A stretch of DNA of 64,000 nucleotides. Origin: Burkholderia singularis. GTDB taxonomy: Bacteria > Pseudomonadota > Gammaproteobacteria > Burkholderiales > Burkholderiaceae. The position numbers were made by a program, and so were the translations under genes. Positions 48,494 through 64,000 of the stretch are shown one piece after another (the first letter of the stretch is position 1; every line of letters begins with the position of its first letter). Below the pieces are notes generated by a model, which saw only the letters and a program-made list of their open reading frames with translations, searched no databases and was not told the DNA's origin. The stretch covers positions 62,001-126,000 of the forward strand of contig NZ_FXAN01000094.1 in assembly GCF_900176645.1 (NCBI RefSeq), read 5' to 3'.

Positions 48494-49945
48494 ATGTCCG
48501 CCCCGATTCCGAACGTCCGGCCCGCGCCGGATCCAGTGCTGGTCGATATCGCCGACTACGTGCTGAACCATCGCATCGACAGTGCGCGCGCGCTCGATAC
48601 CGCGCGCCACTGCCTGATCGATACGCTCGGTTGCGGGCTCGAAGCCCTCTCGTATCCCGCTTGCACGAAACTGCTCGGGCCGATCGTGCCGGGCACCATC
48701 GTGCCGAACGGCGCGAAAGTGCCCGGCACGTCGTTCCAGCTCGATCCGGTGCAGGCCGCATTCAACATCGGCACGGCAATCCGCTGGCTCGACTTCAACG
48801 ACACCTGGCTCGCCGCCGAATGGGGCCATCCGTCCGACAATCTCGGCGGCATCCTCGCCACGGCCGATTGGCTGTCGCGCACCGCCATCGCGGCGGGCAA
48901 GCGGCCGCTCGCGATGAAAGACGTGCTCGTCGCAATGATCCAAGCGCACGAGATTCAAGGCTGTATCGCGCTCGAAAATTCGTTCAACCAAGTCGGCCTC
49001 GATCACGTATTGCTCGTAAAGGTTGCGTCGACAGCCGCCATCGGCCGCCTGCTCGGCCTGAGCCGCGACGAATTGATCAACGCGCTGTCGCTTGCGTTCG
49101 TCGACGGCCATCCGCTGCGCACCTACCGCCAAGCGCCGAACACGGGCTCGCGCAAGTCGTGGGCGGCAGGCGACGCGACGTCGCGCGCGGTGCGCCTCGC
49201 GCTGATCGCGAAAACCGGCGAGATGGGCTATCCGTCGGCGCTGAGCGCGCCGACATGGGGCTTCTACGACGTGCTGTTCGGCGGCAAGCCGTTCACGTTC
49301 CAGCGCCCATACGGCACCTACGTGATGGAAAACGTGCTGTTCAAGATTTCCTATCCGGCCGAGTTCCATGCGCAAACGGCCGTCGAAGCCGCGATCGCGC
49401 TGCACGCGCAATTGGCCGCCGCGGGCCGCACGACAGACGAAATCCGCCGCGTGACGGTGCGCACGCATGCGGCCGCGATGCGGATCATCGACAAGCAAGG
49501 CCCGCTCGCGAACCCGGCCGACCGCGACCACTGCATCCAGTACATGATCGCCGTGCCGCTCCTCTACGGCCGCCTGACGGCCGCCGACTACGAGGACGGC
49601 GCCGCCGCCGATCCGCGCATCGACGCGCTGCGCGCGAAGATCGCATGCGTCGAGGACCCGCAGTTCACGAAGGATTACCACGATCCGGACAAGCGTTCGA
49701 TCGCCAATGCGCTGACGATCGAATTCGACGACGGATCGAGGCTCGCCGAGGTGGCGGTCGACTATCCGATCGGCCATATGCGGCGCCGCGCAGATGGCAT
49801 TGCGCTCTTGATCGACAAGTTCAAGACGAATCTCGCGCGCCGCTTCCCGGCCAAGCAGCAACAAGCGATTCTCGACGTGTCGCTGGATCAGGCAAAGCTC
49901 GAGGCGATGCCGGTCAATGAATACGTCGATCTGTATGTGATCTAG
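48494..49945 (+). CDS. prpD: MmgE/PrpD-family 2-methylcitrate dehydratase
   Basis: 483 residues; ATG after [63 protein letters not shown] and [21 protein letters not shown] are the MmgE/PrpD blocks. PrpD dehydrates 2-methylcitrate in propionate catabolism and can act on citrate weakly. prpB and prpC are not nearby, while acnA follows by 56 bases, so a shared transcript with the aconitase is likely. Confidence 0.93.
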   Translation: MSAPIPNVRPAPDPVLVDIADYVLNHRIDSARALDTARHCLIDTLGCGLEALSYPACTKLLGPIVPGTIVPNGAKVPGTSFQLDPVQAAFNIGTAIRWLDFNDTWLAAEWGHPSDNLGGILATADWLSRTAIAAGKRPLAMKDVLVAMIQAHEIQGCIALENSFNQVGLDHVLLVKVASTAAIGRLLGLSRDELINALSLAFVDGHPLRTYRQAPNTGSRKSWAAGDATSRAVRLALIAKTGEMGYPSALSAPTWGFYDVLFGGKPFTFQRPYGTYVMENVLFKISYPAEFHAQTAVEAAIALHAQLAAAGRTTDEIRRVTVRTHAAAMRIIDKQGPLANPADRDHCIQYMIAVPLLYGRLTAADYEDGAAADPRIDALRAKIACVEDPQFTKDYHDPDKRSIANALTIEFDDGSRLAEVAVDYPIGHMRRRADGIALLIDKFKTNLARRFPAKQQQAILDVSLDQAKLEAMPVNEYVDLYVI

Positions 49946-50001
49946 CCGTCAAAGCCGTCAAATACAGAATTCTTTCCTAGCCTCAAACCCAGGAAGACAC
50001 C

Positions 50002-52722
<2,721 letters not shown>

Positions 52723-52784
52723 GCCAAGCTGCTTGCGCGGCAACGCCGCGGCCCGCAGCGATGCGGGTGCGCGGCCGATCATCG

Positions 52785-52810
52785 AAAGCCCGGCCCCGGC
52801 CGGGCTTTTG
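52785..52810 (+). terminator. Intrinsic terminator after acnA
   Basis: AAAGCCCGGC and GCCGGGCTTT form a ten-base-pair stem around a few bases, followed by TTTGTTTTT on the plus strand. Confidence 0.88.
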
Positions 52811-53253
52811 TTTTTCTCGTGCATTCTCGCGCCCGGTTGGCGGGCCGGCGGTTACGCCGATCCGGACTTCCGGCCGAACCGCGACGATGCTCGACGATGC
52901 GCGGGCGTCATCGTGCACGCCGGCACATCGCGCATGCCGCCGCACTGCCCGGCATGGACCGCGTTCAGCGCGGCCAATGCCGGCGCGAAACGACGGCGAA
53001 GCTGATGGCGATCGCGCCGGTCGCCCCGCGCGGCGGCATGTCGGGTATCGCATCGCCAAAGCGCCGGCGGCCGCGCCGGTGCGACGAGTCGGCATCCAAT
53101 GCCGAAGGCGTTTGTGGCGCGTCGCGGCGGGCCGGCGCTTCGGGCGGATCGGCGCATACCTGCATCGCACGCGGCAGGCAACCGGTCGAGCTTCGGATAG
53201 ACATGGCGGGAGACGGTTTCAAGAAGAGCGTCTGCATATTGAACGCGCTTCGA
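52811..53253. other. Region between acnA and the LysR gene
   Basis: About 440 GC-rich bases. Several overlapping short open frames exist on both strands but none has a recognisable protein pattern or a convincing start, so I call no gene. Confidence 0.55.
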
Positions 53254-53289
53254 ATCGATCAGTAAAATGAATGTTTTGATCGATATAAT
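53254..53289 (+). promoter_or_regulatory. Dyad overlapping a TATAAT box before the LysR gene
   Basis: ATCGATCA, 15 bases, TGATCGAT form a perfect 8-bp inverted repeat ending at 53284, which overlaps TATAAT at 53284-53289. The ATG is at 53301, so transcription would begin almost at the start codon. It looks like an autoregulatory LysR site. Confidence 0.62.
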
Positions 53290-53300
53290 CGCTTTTTAGA

Positions 53301-54176
53301 ATGGAACTGAAACTGCTGAGAGCCTTCCTGACGGTGGCCGAACTGCGCCATTTCAGCCGCGCGGCCGATGCGCTGCACATCAGCCAGCCCGCGCTCAGCA
53401 AGCAAATCGGCATGCTGGAGGCGAGCGTCGGCGGCAAACTGTTCGAGCGCGGGCGGCATGGCGCGGTACTCACTTCGTTCGGCGAAACGTTTCTGCCCGA
53501 TGCGCAAATGCTCGTGCGCGACGCAGACGAGATTCTGTCGCGCGCACGGGAATCGAGCAGTGGCCGGCGCGGTCATTTGCGCATCGGCATCTGTATGTCC
53601 GTCCTGACGATCGTGCCGCGGCTCATCGCCGACTTCCGCGCACGGCATCCCGGCGTCGCAATTACACTGAGCGATCTTTCCTCCGCCGAGCAAACTCGCC
53701 GCCTACTCGCGGGCAAGCTGGACGCCGGTTTCATGCGTCTGCCGCCCGCGGACGAATTGTCGTCGTTCAAGGTCATTGATGAGGGGCTGGCGCTGGCGCT
53801 GCCGTCGCACCTTCGCCATACACAGGTGCCGGGCGACCTCGGCATGCTCAATGAAATCGGCTTCATCGCTTTGCAGCGGGCGCGCGGGCCCGGCCTCGCC
53901 GCCCAGATCGACCGGTGGTGCGTCGAGCGCCGGTTCGTGCCGAATGTCACGCAGCAAGCCGAAGACGTTCAGTCAGTGCTCGCGTCGGTCGCTGCCGGCG
54001 TAGGCGCCGCATTCGTTCCTTCGAGCGCGCGGCATCTGCTGCGCGATGCGACGATCTTGCCGCTTCCCGGCAAGAACGCGAAGTGGCGCGTGGGACTGGC
54101 CTGGCCTGCGACGCGGGACGATGCCGTGACAAAGCAGTTCGTCTCGTTCATGCGTGCCGCGCTGAAAAATGCTTGA
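53301..54176 (+). CDS. LysR-family transcriptional regulator
   Basis: 291 residues. MELKLLRAFLTVAELRHFSRAADALHISQPALSKQIGMLEASVGGKLFERGRHGAVLTSFGETFL is the N-terminal helix-turn-helix; the effector domain has HLRIGICMSVLTIVPRLIADFRARHPGVAITLSDL and GVGAAFVPSSARHLL. No Shine-Dalgarno is visible before the ATG. It converges on the MFS exporter gene, which may be a target; the ligand is unknown. Confidence 0.9.
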   Translation: MELKLLRAFLTVAELRHFSRAADALHISQPALSKQIGMLEASVGGKLFERGRHGAVLTSFGETFLPDAQMLVRDADEILSRARESSSGRRGHLRIGICMSVLTIVPRLIADFRARHPGVAITLSDLSSAEQTRRLLAGKLDAGFMRLPPADELSSFKVIDEGLALALPSHLRHTQVPGDLGMLNEIGFIALQRARGPGLAAQIDRWCVERRFVPNVTQQAEDVQSVLASVAAGVGAAFVPSSARHLLRDATILPLPGKNAKWRVGLAWPATRDDAVTKQFVSFMRAALKNA

Positions 54177-54385
54177 TCGATATTGCGTTTTCCGTCTGCC
54201 GGACGCTTGATGTTTCGGCCACTGATGCGGCTAAATCGACTCGCGCGTCCGCGCCATGCAACCGCCGTTGCGCGGCCTGCTCACGATAGCGCTTGACCAG
54301 TCGTGCGCCCGCGCCGCCCTCACGCGCGCCGCTCGACCCGGAAAACGCCCCTGCCGTCGCGCTGCGCCCGGCTTATGCATCGCTC

Positions 54386-55792
54386 CTACTCCCGCTTCGC
54401 CTCCGGCGCGACACCCTCGCCAGCGCGATGCGACGGCGCCAACAGCCGCAGCCCGCTTGCCAAACTCGCCGCGCCTGCGAAAAATGCGCCCAGCGTCAGT
54501 GCAAGCGTCGGCCCATGCGAGCCCGCGATGCCGAAGCACAGAGCGACGAGCGCCGCGCCGGTGGCCTGTCCGATCAAGCGCGCGGTCGCGATAATGCCGC
54601 TCGCACCGCCGCTGCGCTCGGGCGGCGCACTGGCCATCAGCGCTTTCAGATTCGGCGACTGGAAAAAACCAAACCCCGCGCCGCACAACATCATTCGCCA
54701 GCCGATATCGATCACATGCGGATAAGGCGGCAACGCCGCAAGCCACACCATTCCCGCACTCAACAACGCCAGCCCGAACGCGCCGAGCAACCCTGGCGGA
54801 TAGCGGTCGGACAACCGGCCGGCAACCGGCGCGGCCAACGCGACGACAGCCGACCACGGCGTCATCAGGAATCCCGTCTCGACAGGGCTTCGGTGCAACA
54901 CGCTCTCGAAGTAAAACGGTAGCGATACGAACGCGAGCCCTTGTGCGGCAAACGCGCACACAGCAGTCACCGCCGATAGCGCGAACACCGGCCGGCGAAA
55001 CAGATCGACGGGCAGCATCGGCGCGGCCCGGCCCGCCTCGCGACAGATCAGCAGCGTGCCGAAAACGAGCGCGACGGCCGCCGCAATCAGCACGGCATGC
55101 GCGGAGCCGCGCTGGGCCGCCTCGCCAAGCGCGAAGATCAAGGCCGCAAACGTCATGACATTGAAGCCCGCGGCAAGCGGATCGAAGCCCTGCGCACTGC
55201 GCTGCGTCCGCGGCAATGACGGAATCGCCACCGCGAGCGCAAGCACCCCGAGCGGCACGTTCACCGCGAACAACCACGGCCACGCGGCTACCGACAGAAT
55301 CAGCGACGCCACCGTCGGCCCGACCGCGAACGACACGCCGACGATCAGCGCATTCAGCCCAACACCGCGTCCGAGCCGATGCGGCGGGTACAGATAGCGG
55401 ATCAACGCGGTATTGACGCTCATGATCGCACTCGCACCGAGCCCCTGCACGATCCGCGCGGCGATCAGCATCGGCAACGTCGACACGAGCGAGCATGCGA
55501 GCGATGCGAGCGTGAACACGAACAGCCCACCGACATAGATACGCTTATGACCGACGATATCGCCGAGCGCGGCGAACGGCAGCAGCGTCGCCACCATCGC
55601 AAGCTGATACGCATTGATGATCCAGACCGACGCGGCAGGTGCGGTATGCAGATCGGCGGCGATCGCGGGCAGCGCGGTATTGGCGATCGCGGTATCGAGC
55701 GTGGCGAGCGCGACGGCAAGCATGATCGCGGCCATCGCACGCCAGTTGAACGCCGGCTGCACGGCACCGGCGGCAAAAGCGGTTTCGGACAA
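54386..55792 (-). CDS. DHA2-type MFS drug/metabolite exporter
   Basis: 468 residues, hydrophobic throughout with about fourteen membrane segments. LDTAIANTALPAIAADL and LGDIVGHKRIYVGGLFVFTLASLACSL are DHA2 motifs and LIAARIVQGLGASAIMSVNTALI is the motif B region with the arginine. It probably exports a toxic compound across the inner membrane by proton antiport. No membrane-fusion partner lies beside it. Confidence 0.88.
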   Translation of the reverse strand: MSETAFAAGAVQPAFNWRAMAAIMLAVALATLDTAIANTALPAIAADLHTAPAASVWIINAYQLAMVATLLPFAALGDIVGHKRIYVGGLFVFTLASLACSLVSTLPMLIAARIVQGLGASAIMSVNTALIRYLYPPHRLGRGVGLNALIVGVSFAVGPTVASLILSVAAWPWLFAVNVPLGVLALAVAIPSLPRTQRSAQGFDPLAAGFNVMTFAALIFALGEAAQRGSAHAVLIAAAVALVFGTLLICREAGRAAPMLPVDLFRRPVFALSAVTAVCAFAAQGLAFVSLPFYFESVLHRSPVETGFLMTPWSAVVALAAPVAGRLSDRYPPGLLGAFGLALLSAGMVWLAALPPYPHVIDIGWRMMLCGAGFGFFQSPNLKALMASAPPERSGGASGIIATARLIGQATGAALVALCFGIAGSHGPTLALTLGAFFAGAASLASGLRLLAPSHRAGEGVAPEAKRE

Positions 55793-56128
55793 GATTGGAC
55801 TCGGCAGACAGGCGACGCGCCGCTACATCGCAAATCGAGCGGCAACACGGCATGGAATCGTGCCGTGTCCTGCATTGTTGCAGAGGCGTCCGGATTCTGC
55901 AGACGAACGTCCGAACCGATTAGAAAACCGAAAGCTTGATAAGCGGCGGGCAGCCTTGCACAAACAGGCAATCGGCCGGCCGGCGGCAGCCTGCCTGCCG
56001 CTCGCGCCGACAAAAACCAAGGGAAAACCCTATAATAACGACCACACGTATCGCATCCGATGCGGGGCGCGCGCCACCGAGCCCCTCCGCAGTTCATTCT
56101 GACCGGGCAATTCCGCCATCCCTCCATC
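55793..56128. other. MFS upstream region
   Basis: About 335 bases without a supported gene; it should contain the minus-strand MFS promoter. I see no clear operator. Confidence 0.4.
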
Positions 56129-56263
56129 ATGAAACGAATCGGCATATTTTTCGTCGCGAGCTGGACAGCCGCCGCGATGCTTTATCTCGGCCGGCACTCG
56201 GTGCCGATGATCGCGCTGAGCGGCGTAGCCGCGCTTGCGGGGTTTGACCTGCTGCGCCCATGA
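56129..56263 (+). CDS. Possible small membrane protein
   Basis: 44 residues, MKRIGIFFVASWTAAAMLYLGRHSVPMIALSGVAALAGFDLLRP: two hydrophobic stretches around a short polar turn. There is no good ribosome binding site, and no family is recognised. It could be a real small inner-membrane protein or a chance frame. Confidence 0.35.
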   Translation: MKRIGIFFVASWTAAAMLYLGRHSVPMIALSGVAALAGFDLLRP

Positions 56264-56561
56264 ATCGTGACGGCCTCATCGCGCAGGCTGCTCCAGCGGG
56301 CGCTTGCGGCGGCATGCCGAAAAGAAAGCTGTCGCATTCACGCATCACTTTCTTTCATTAGCCATCCCGATCATTTTCATCTTCCCTTCTTTTTCCTTCC
56401 TTCTTCGTTCACGCACCAGATAGTGAACAGCCCCCCCATTTTTCCTCCGTTGAAACTAGCAGTTATCTGAAACAAGGCGCTCGCATACGCTTGGCGCGCT
56501 CACGTCCCCATAAGGGCCGTCGAGCCCAATAACGTCGCACTTTCTCAAAAGGACACACCCG
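56264..56561. other. Upstream region of the sedolisin gene with pyrimidine tract
   Basis: Nearly 300 bases with a long C/T-rich run at about 56,350-56,410 and lower GC than the surroundings. It should hold the sedolisin promoter; no specific site is assigned. Confidence 0.45.
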
Positions 56562-58316
56562 ATGAAAAAGAACGCCTGTTTCGCCCTCCCCTTTTCGTCG
56601 TTGTGCAAGCGCGTTGCGTGTGGTTGGCCGCTCGCGCTGGTCGCCGGCGCCGCATACGGCGCAACGGATTGGGTCGACACGCACACTCATGCATTCCTGA
56701 ACCACGCGCAGACCGAAGCGCTCACGCGCAACGCAAGCCCTGCATCGCTCGAACTCGTCCCCGGCGAAGCCGTGCGCATCGTGGTCAGTCTGAAGCTGCG
56801 CCATGCCGAGCAATTGCAAACGATCGCACGCAACGTCAACAATCCGCATAGTTCGCAGTACCGGCAATTCATCACGAGCCGGCAATTCCTGTCGGATTAC
56901 GCGCCGACCGACGCGCAGGTCAAGCAAGCCGTCGATTATCTGCGCAAGAACGGCTTCGCCGATATCGCCATCGCGCCGAACCGGCTGCTGATCTCCGCAC
57001 GCGGTACGGCCGGCGCGGTCAAGCGCGCGTTCAATACGCCGCTCGTCCACTATCAATTCGCCGGCCGATCCGGCTATGCGAATACCGCCGCGGCCCAGGT
57101 GCCAAGCGCACTCGGCGGTGTCGTCGACGCCGTGCTCGGGCTGCAAAACGTCGCACGCGCGCGGCCGCTACTGAAAACCGGCACGATCGCGAAACCGCAG
57201 GCGGCCGCAGCCGGCACCGCGACCGGCCACTACCCGTCCGAATTCCCCGCGCTATACGACGCATCGGGCGTGCCGACGGCGGCGAACGCGACAGTCGGCA
57301 TCGTGACGATCGGCGGCGTTTCGCAAGCAATTCAGGATCTGCAGCAGTTCACAAGCGCGAACGGCTATCCGGCGGTCAACACGCAGACTGTACAGACAAA
57401 CGACGCCGGCACGAGCGGCAGCTACAGCGACGATCAAGAAGGCCAAGGCGAATGGGATCTCGACAGCCAATCGATCGTCGGCGCGGCAGGCGGCCGGGTC
57501 GGCCAACTGGTGTTCTACATGGCCGACCTCAACGCGCCCGGCAATACCGGGCTCACGCAGGCATTCAATCGGGTGGTGTCGGACAACGTCGCGAAGATCA
57601 TCAACGTCTCGCTCGGCTGGTGCGAGAACGATGCGAATGCGGACGGCTCGCTCAGCGCCGAGGAACAGATCTTCACGCAGGCAGTCGCGCAAGGACAAAC
57701 GTTCTCGGTGTCGTCAGGCGACGAAGGTGTTTATGAATGCAACAATCGCGGCTATCCGGACGGCGCGAATTACTCGGTATCGTGGCCTGCTTCATCGCCG
57801 CACGTGCTCGCGATCGGCGGCACGACGCTCTACACGACGTCATCCGGCGCGCTGTCGAGCGAGACGGTATGGAACGAGGGGCTCGATAGCGCAGGCAAGC
57901 TGTGGGCGACGGGCGGCGGTGTCAGCACGATTCTGCCGAACCCGTCGTGGCAAACTGGCAGCAACCGCCGGTTGCCCGACATCTCGTTCGACGCTGCGCA
58001 AAGCACCGGCGCGTACATCTACAACTATGGGCAAATTCAGCAGATCGGTGGCACGAGCCTCGCCGCCCCGCTTTTCTCCGGTTTCTGGGCTCGCCTGCTG
58101 TCCGCGAACGGTGCGGACCTCGGCTTTCCCGCAGCGAGCCTGTACAACTCGATTCCATCGAATCCGTCACTCGTGCGGTATGACGTCGTATCCGGCAATA
58201 ACGGCTACGACGGTTATGGCTACAACGCCGGCCGAGGCTGGGATTACACGACCGGCTGGGGCAGTCTCGATATCGCGAATCTGAATCGGCTGATTCAGTC
58301 AGGCGGTTTCAGATAA
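56562..58316 (+). CDS. Secreted sedolisin (S53, pseudomonalisin-type) acid peptidase
   Basis: 584 residues with a signal peptide (WPLALVAGAAYGA), a pro-domain of about 200 residues (VVSLKLRHAEQLQTIARNVNNPHSSQYRQFITSRQFLSDYAPTDAQVKQAVDYLRKNGF) and an S53 catalytic domain. The Glu/Asp pair is in QGEWDLDSQSIVGAA (about residues 297 and 301), the oxyanion aspartate in FSVSSGDEG (about 387) and the nucleophile in QIGGTSLAAPLFSGFW (about 497). A calcium site is expected in YDVVSGNNGYDGYGYNAGRGWDYTTGWGSLD. It is made as a zymogen and works outside the cell at low pH. Confidence 0.93.
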   Translation: MKKNACFALPFSSLCKRVACGWPLALVAGAAYGATDWVDTHTHAFLNHAQTEALTRNASPASLELVPGEAVRIVVSLKLRHAEQLQTIARNVNNPHSSQYRQFITSRQFLSDYAPTDAQVKQAVDYLRKNGFADIAIAPNRLLISARGTAGAVKRAFNTPLVHYQFAGRSGYANTAAAQVPSALGGVVDAVLGLQNVARARPLLKTGTIAKPQAAAAGTATGHYPSEFPALYDASGVPTAANATVGIVTIGGVSQAIQDLQQFTSANGYPAVNTQTVQTNDAGTSGSYSDDQEGQGEWDLDSQSIVGAAGGRVGQLVFYMADLNAPGNTGLTQAFNRVVSDNVAKIINVSLGWCENDANADGSLSAEEQIFTQAVAQGQTFSVSSGDEGVYECNNRGYPDGANYSVSWPASSPHVLAIGGTTLYTTSSGALSSETVWNEGLDSAGKLWATGGGVSTILPNPSWQTGSNRRLPDISFDAAQSTGAYIYNYGQIQQIGGTSLAAPLFSGFWARLLSANGADLGFPAASLYNSIPSNPSLVRYDVVSGNNGYDGYGYNAGRGWDYTTGWGSLDIANLNRLIQSGGFR

Positions 58317-58327
58317 GCGGCGGTCAC

Positions 58328-58350
58328 GGGCGGCGCGTCATGCGCCGCCC
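58328..58350 (+). terminator. Hairpin after the sedolisin gene
   Basis: GGGCGGCGC, five bases, GCGCCGCCC, 11 bases after the stop. It has a strong stem but no T run, so its termination role is uncertain. It also lies between convergent genes. Confidence 0.5.
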
Positions 58351-58521
58351 GCGATGAGGCGCCGATACGTCGTAAAGGCCCACCCTCCTAAAGCAGATTG
58401 AAATTTAGTCATGCGGATCATCATGCCAGTTGCCTGCTTCCTTCATCGGCAATGCACGACGTCACGGAACCCGTTCGGCACACGGCGGCTCACTCGAGCC
58501 GCCGCCCGCTCCATTTTTCCG

Positions 58522-59559
58522 CTATCGCGCGCTCGATGACGCGCCGCCACGATCAAACGATGCCGCGCGCATCGCTTCGCCCGGTTCCGTGAAGTAGCGT
58601 TGCCGCAATTGCGCGATCTGTGCGTCGCGATCCTGCGGCGACAAATTCTGCGCCTCGATCTGCGCACGCTGCGCCGCATACTCGTTGTATTTCGCACGCC
58701 ACGCGTTATCCGCCTGCTGCATCTTGGCCACTCGCTCGGCAGCTTCCGGCCCGAGCGTCTGCGTAAGCTGCGCACGCATCTCGTCGGGTGTCGCGTTCGA
58801 TTTCTGCAATTTTTCGATTTGCGCGATCGCGTTGTTTTGCTGCTTCTGACGCTCCAGCTCGGCACGTTGATCGGCCGGCAACTGCTGCTCGAGCGCAGCA
58901 AGGCGCGCTGCCTTCTGATCGTCGTTCAACGACCGGTCGCGAACAATCTTCAAGCGGGCGAGATCGTAGCGCTGCCGCTCCTGCTCCACGCCGAAGAACG
59001 GCGCGTTCCAATCGCCGAGCGTGCGGCTCGCGATCGTCGCGCGCTGATCGAGCGCGAGTTGCAGTGCCGCGAGATCCTCCTTGTTGTCGACTGAACCACC
59101 GCCCGGCAACTTCGCGAGTTCGGCGAGATATGCGCGATAGCGCTTCCAGACGTCGAGCGCTTCGCCCTGCGCAACCGTGCCGTCAAGTTGCGCGGCAATC
59201 TCGCGGACGACGAGCGCATCGAGCGCCGTAGCGCTCACCTGATTTTGCGCGGTCAGAAAATAGTCGAAGAAGTCACGCACGGCCACCACCTTCGACAGAT
59301 GGCCCTGCGCATCAAGCGGCAGGCGTGGCGCGGTCGAACCGGCGAGCGCAGGCGGCAAGCCGCTTGCGCCGGAACCCGCATCGGCGCTCGCCGCCACGAC
59401 GCCCGCCGATGCGGCCAATGCAGCGGATGCGGCGCTCGGTGCGCCGGCATCGCCGGTCTTCCTGGCACCAACTCCGTACCAGACCGCACCGGCCGCGACA
59501 GCGGCGACCACCCCGTAAAGCGCGACGCGCCGCGCGACGCCGCTCTGACTACCTGTCAT
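58522..59559 (-). CDS. lifO: Lipase-specific foldase (lipase chaperone)
   Basis: 345 residues. One N-terminal membrane anchor (VALYGVVAAVAAGAVWYGVGA) is followed by an Ala/Pro-rich linker and the helical foldase domain (AVRDFFDYFLTAQNQVSATALDALVVREIAAQL ... RDRSLNDDQKAARLAALEQQLPADQRAELERQKQQN). It folds subfamily I.1/I.2 lipases in the periplasm before export. The gene directly follows the first lipase gene (three bases). Confidence 0.94.
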   Translation of the reverse strand: MTGSQSGVARRVALYGVVAAVAAGAVWYGVGARKTGDAGAPSAASAALAASAGVVAASADAGSGASGLPPALAGSTAPRLPLDAQGHLSKVVAVRDFFDYFLTAQNQVSATALDALVVREIAAQLDGTVAQGEALDVWKRYRAYLAELAKLPGGGSVDNKEDLAALQLALDQRATIASRTLGDWNAPFFGVEQERQRYDLARLKIVRDRSLNDDQKAARLAALEQQLPADQRAELERQKQQNNAIAQIEKLQKSNATPDEMRAQLTQTLGPEAAERVAKMQQADNAWRAKYNEYAAQRAQIEAQNLSPQDRDAQIAQLRQRYFTEPGEAMRAASFDRGGASSSAR

Positions 59560-59562
59560 CGA

Positions 59563-60690
<1,128 letters not shown>

Positions 60691-60795
60691 TCAATAATAT
60701 TGAGAAGCAACGAGCGAAGTCAGTTGGCTCGCAGACATTTCTCGGGGGCCGCATCGCAGCCCGCATACATACGCAAATACGAGGCTGACGGTCCA

Positions 60796-60854
60796 ACATA
60801 GACATATCTATGTTCGGGCATACATTTAACATGCGAACATAGGTATGTCTATGT
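60796..60854. promoter_or_regulatory. Paired operator-like dyads upstream of lipA
   Basis: Two 21-base arms (60796-60816 and 60834-60854) are inverted copies with one mismatch, 17 bases apart. Each arm is itself a dyad, ACATAG-N6-CTATGT. They lie 130-190 bases before the lipA start and look like two sites for one dimeric regulator. Confidence 0.65.
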
Positions 60855-60908
60855 ATTGAAGCACGCCTAACTAAATTTGACCAACCGTTTGAAACCAACT
60901 CTCTATTA

Positions 60909-60938
60909 AATCGTCAGACCACTCGCGGTCTGACGATT
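60909..60938 (-). terminator. Terminator-like hairpin after the second lipase gene
   Basis: AATCGTCAGACC and GGTCTGACGATT pair around six bases, 92 bases after the second lipase stop on the minus strand, with a short T-rich run behind. Confidence 0.68.
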
Positions 60939-61029
60939 CCGATGACGCGCCGCATCACGATCGGCGTCGACGCGGCGCAGCATATCGCGCATGCCGCGCC
61001 AAACAGATGCACCGAGTCGATTTCACCCG

Positions 61030-62166
<1,137 letters not shown>

Positions 62167-62361
62167 CTAGGCGAAATTCGTTCGATACAGCGTCGAGATT
62201 TGCCGCGTGCTTTTTCATCGCCCGGTTAATGGCCGATCCTGCCGACCTGCCGTCGGACCGCGCCGACAAGCACACACGGCCCGCCGCTTCGCACGGCGCA
62301 TCGCGTCACGCAGGCCCTGAAACCTTCGCGATGCATCGTGCAAGACTGCCTTGACCGGCGA

Positions 62362-63761
<1,400 letters not shown>

Positions 63762-64000
63762 TTACAGCTTTGCGCTGACGCGCACCCACGCGGTACGCCC
63801 CGGCTCCGTCACCGGCGCATTCGCCGGATACCCGAACCCAGCGTTCCCCCCAAGATTCAGGTGCTCCGCATAGGCTTTATCGAACACATTGTCGATGCCG
63901 ACCGAAATCTGTACGCCCTTGCTGACGTTGTATTGCGCATGCAACGACAGCACGCCGAAGCCGGCGCTCGGCCCGAAATCCTTGCCGACCACGTTGCCCT
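63762..64000 (-). CDS. TonB-dependent receptor, C-terminal fragment, probably copper type
   Basis: Only the last ~78 codons are in the window; the gene continues past the right edge. SVGIDNVFDKAYAEHLNLGGNAGFGYPANAPVTEPGRTAWVRVSAKL is the final beta-strands of a TonB-dependent outer-membrane receptor. The AEHLNLxGNAGFG...EPGRTxWV ending resembles copper receptors of the OprC/NosA group. No plug or TonB box is visible here. Confidence 0.85.
   Translation of the reverse strand, partial: GNVVGKDFGPSAGFGVLSLHAQYNVSKGVQISVGIDNVFDKAYAEHLNLGGNAGFGYPANAPVTEPGRTAWVRVSAKL

Noticed and set aside
52733..53270. Overlapping short frames on both strands between acnA and the LysR gene
   Set aside because: None has a ribosome site, hydrophobic or domain pattern, and they overlap one another; no basis to call a gene.

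Overview
The window looks like a stretch of the second chromosome of a Burkholderia, probably of the B. pseudomallei/thailandensis/oklahomensis group. This rests on the very high GC content, the codon bias, and a familiar Burkholderiales gene order: leuCDB-asd-fimV-truA-trpFBA-accD-folC-cvpA-purF-metZ beside gltA-sdhBADC-mdh-prpD-acnA. The organism assignment is inference from gene content and order; no database search was possible.

Bases 1-10,400 form an accessory block. A tight minus-strand operon runs from about 6,700 off the left edge. In transcription order it encodes a small cupin, a stand-alone methionyl-tRNA-synthetase-like protein, a D-amino-acid-oxidase-like flavoprotein, a LivJ-type ligand-binding protein with no evident signal peptide, an L-lysine/L-ornithine N-hydroxylase, an SbnA-like 2,3-diaminopropionate synthase and the start of an SbnB-like dehydrogenase. 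Hydroxylase, cupin, MetRS-like and DAO-like proteins together are the hallmark of hydrazine (N-N bond) forming machinery such as Spb38/39/40 of s56-p1. Here the cupin-MetRS fusion is split into two overlapping genes and joined to diaminopropionate supply. This is the strongest candidate for an undescribed system. A DUF1272 zinc-knuckle gene, a LysR regulator, an iron-type alcohol dehydrogenase and a LysE/RhtB exporter flank it. A gene-poor kilobase with a possible transposase scrap separates it from the core.

Bases 11,500-33,400 are conserved and all on the minus strand: an S9 peptidase, methionine (metZ), purine (purF, cvpA), envelope (SPOR protein), folate (folC), fatty acid (accD), tryptophan (trpF, trpB, trpA with an embedded orphan DNA methyltransferase), tRNA (truA), polar/pilus hub (fimV), aspartate family (asd) and leucine (leuC, leuD, leuB, with an entericidin-like lipoprotein) genes. 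Overlapping starts and stops at fimV/truA and truA/trpF suggest a polycistronic core.

Bases 33,800-38,800 hold a transglutaminase-like DUF3857 protein, a DUF1479 protein, a VOC-fold protein and an AraC regulator. Bases 38,900-52,700 are a TCA-cycle district: gltA, sdhE and sdhBADC on the minus strand and mdh, a CitE-like lyase, prpD and acnA on the plus strand, around a GntR/HutC regulator with a perfect 16-bp palindrome in front of it. The mdh leader contains a long inverted repeat, and 92-bp palindromic repeats precede prpD.

Bases 53,200-64,000 are a secretion/accessory district: a LysR gene with a possibly leaderless promoter, a DHA2-type MFS exporter, a secreted sedolisin peptidase, a lipase foldase serving three tandem secreted lipases, and the C-terminus of a TonB-dependent, probably copper, receptor. 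No tRNA, rRNA or CRISPR array was seen.
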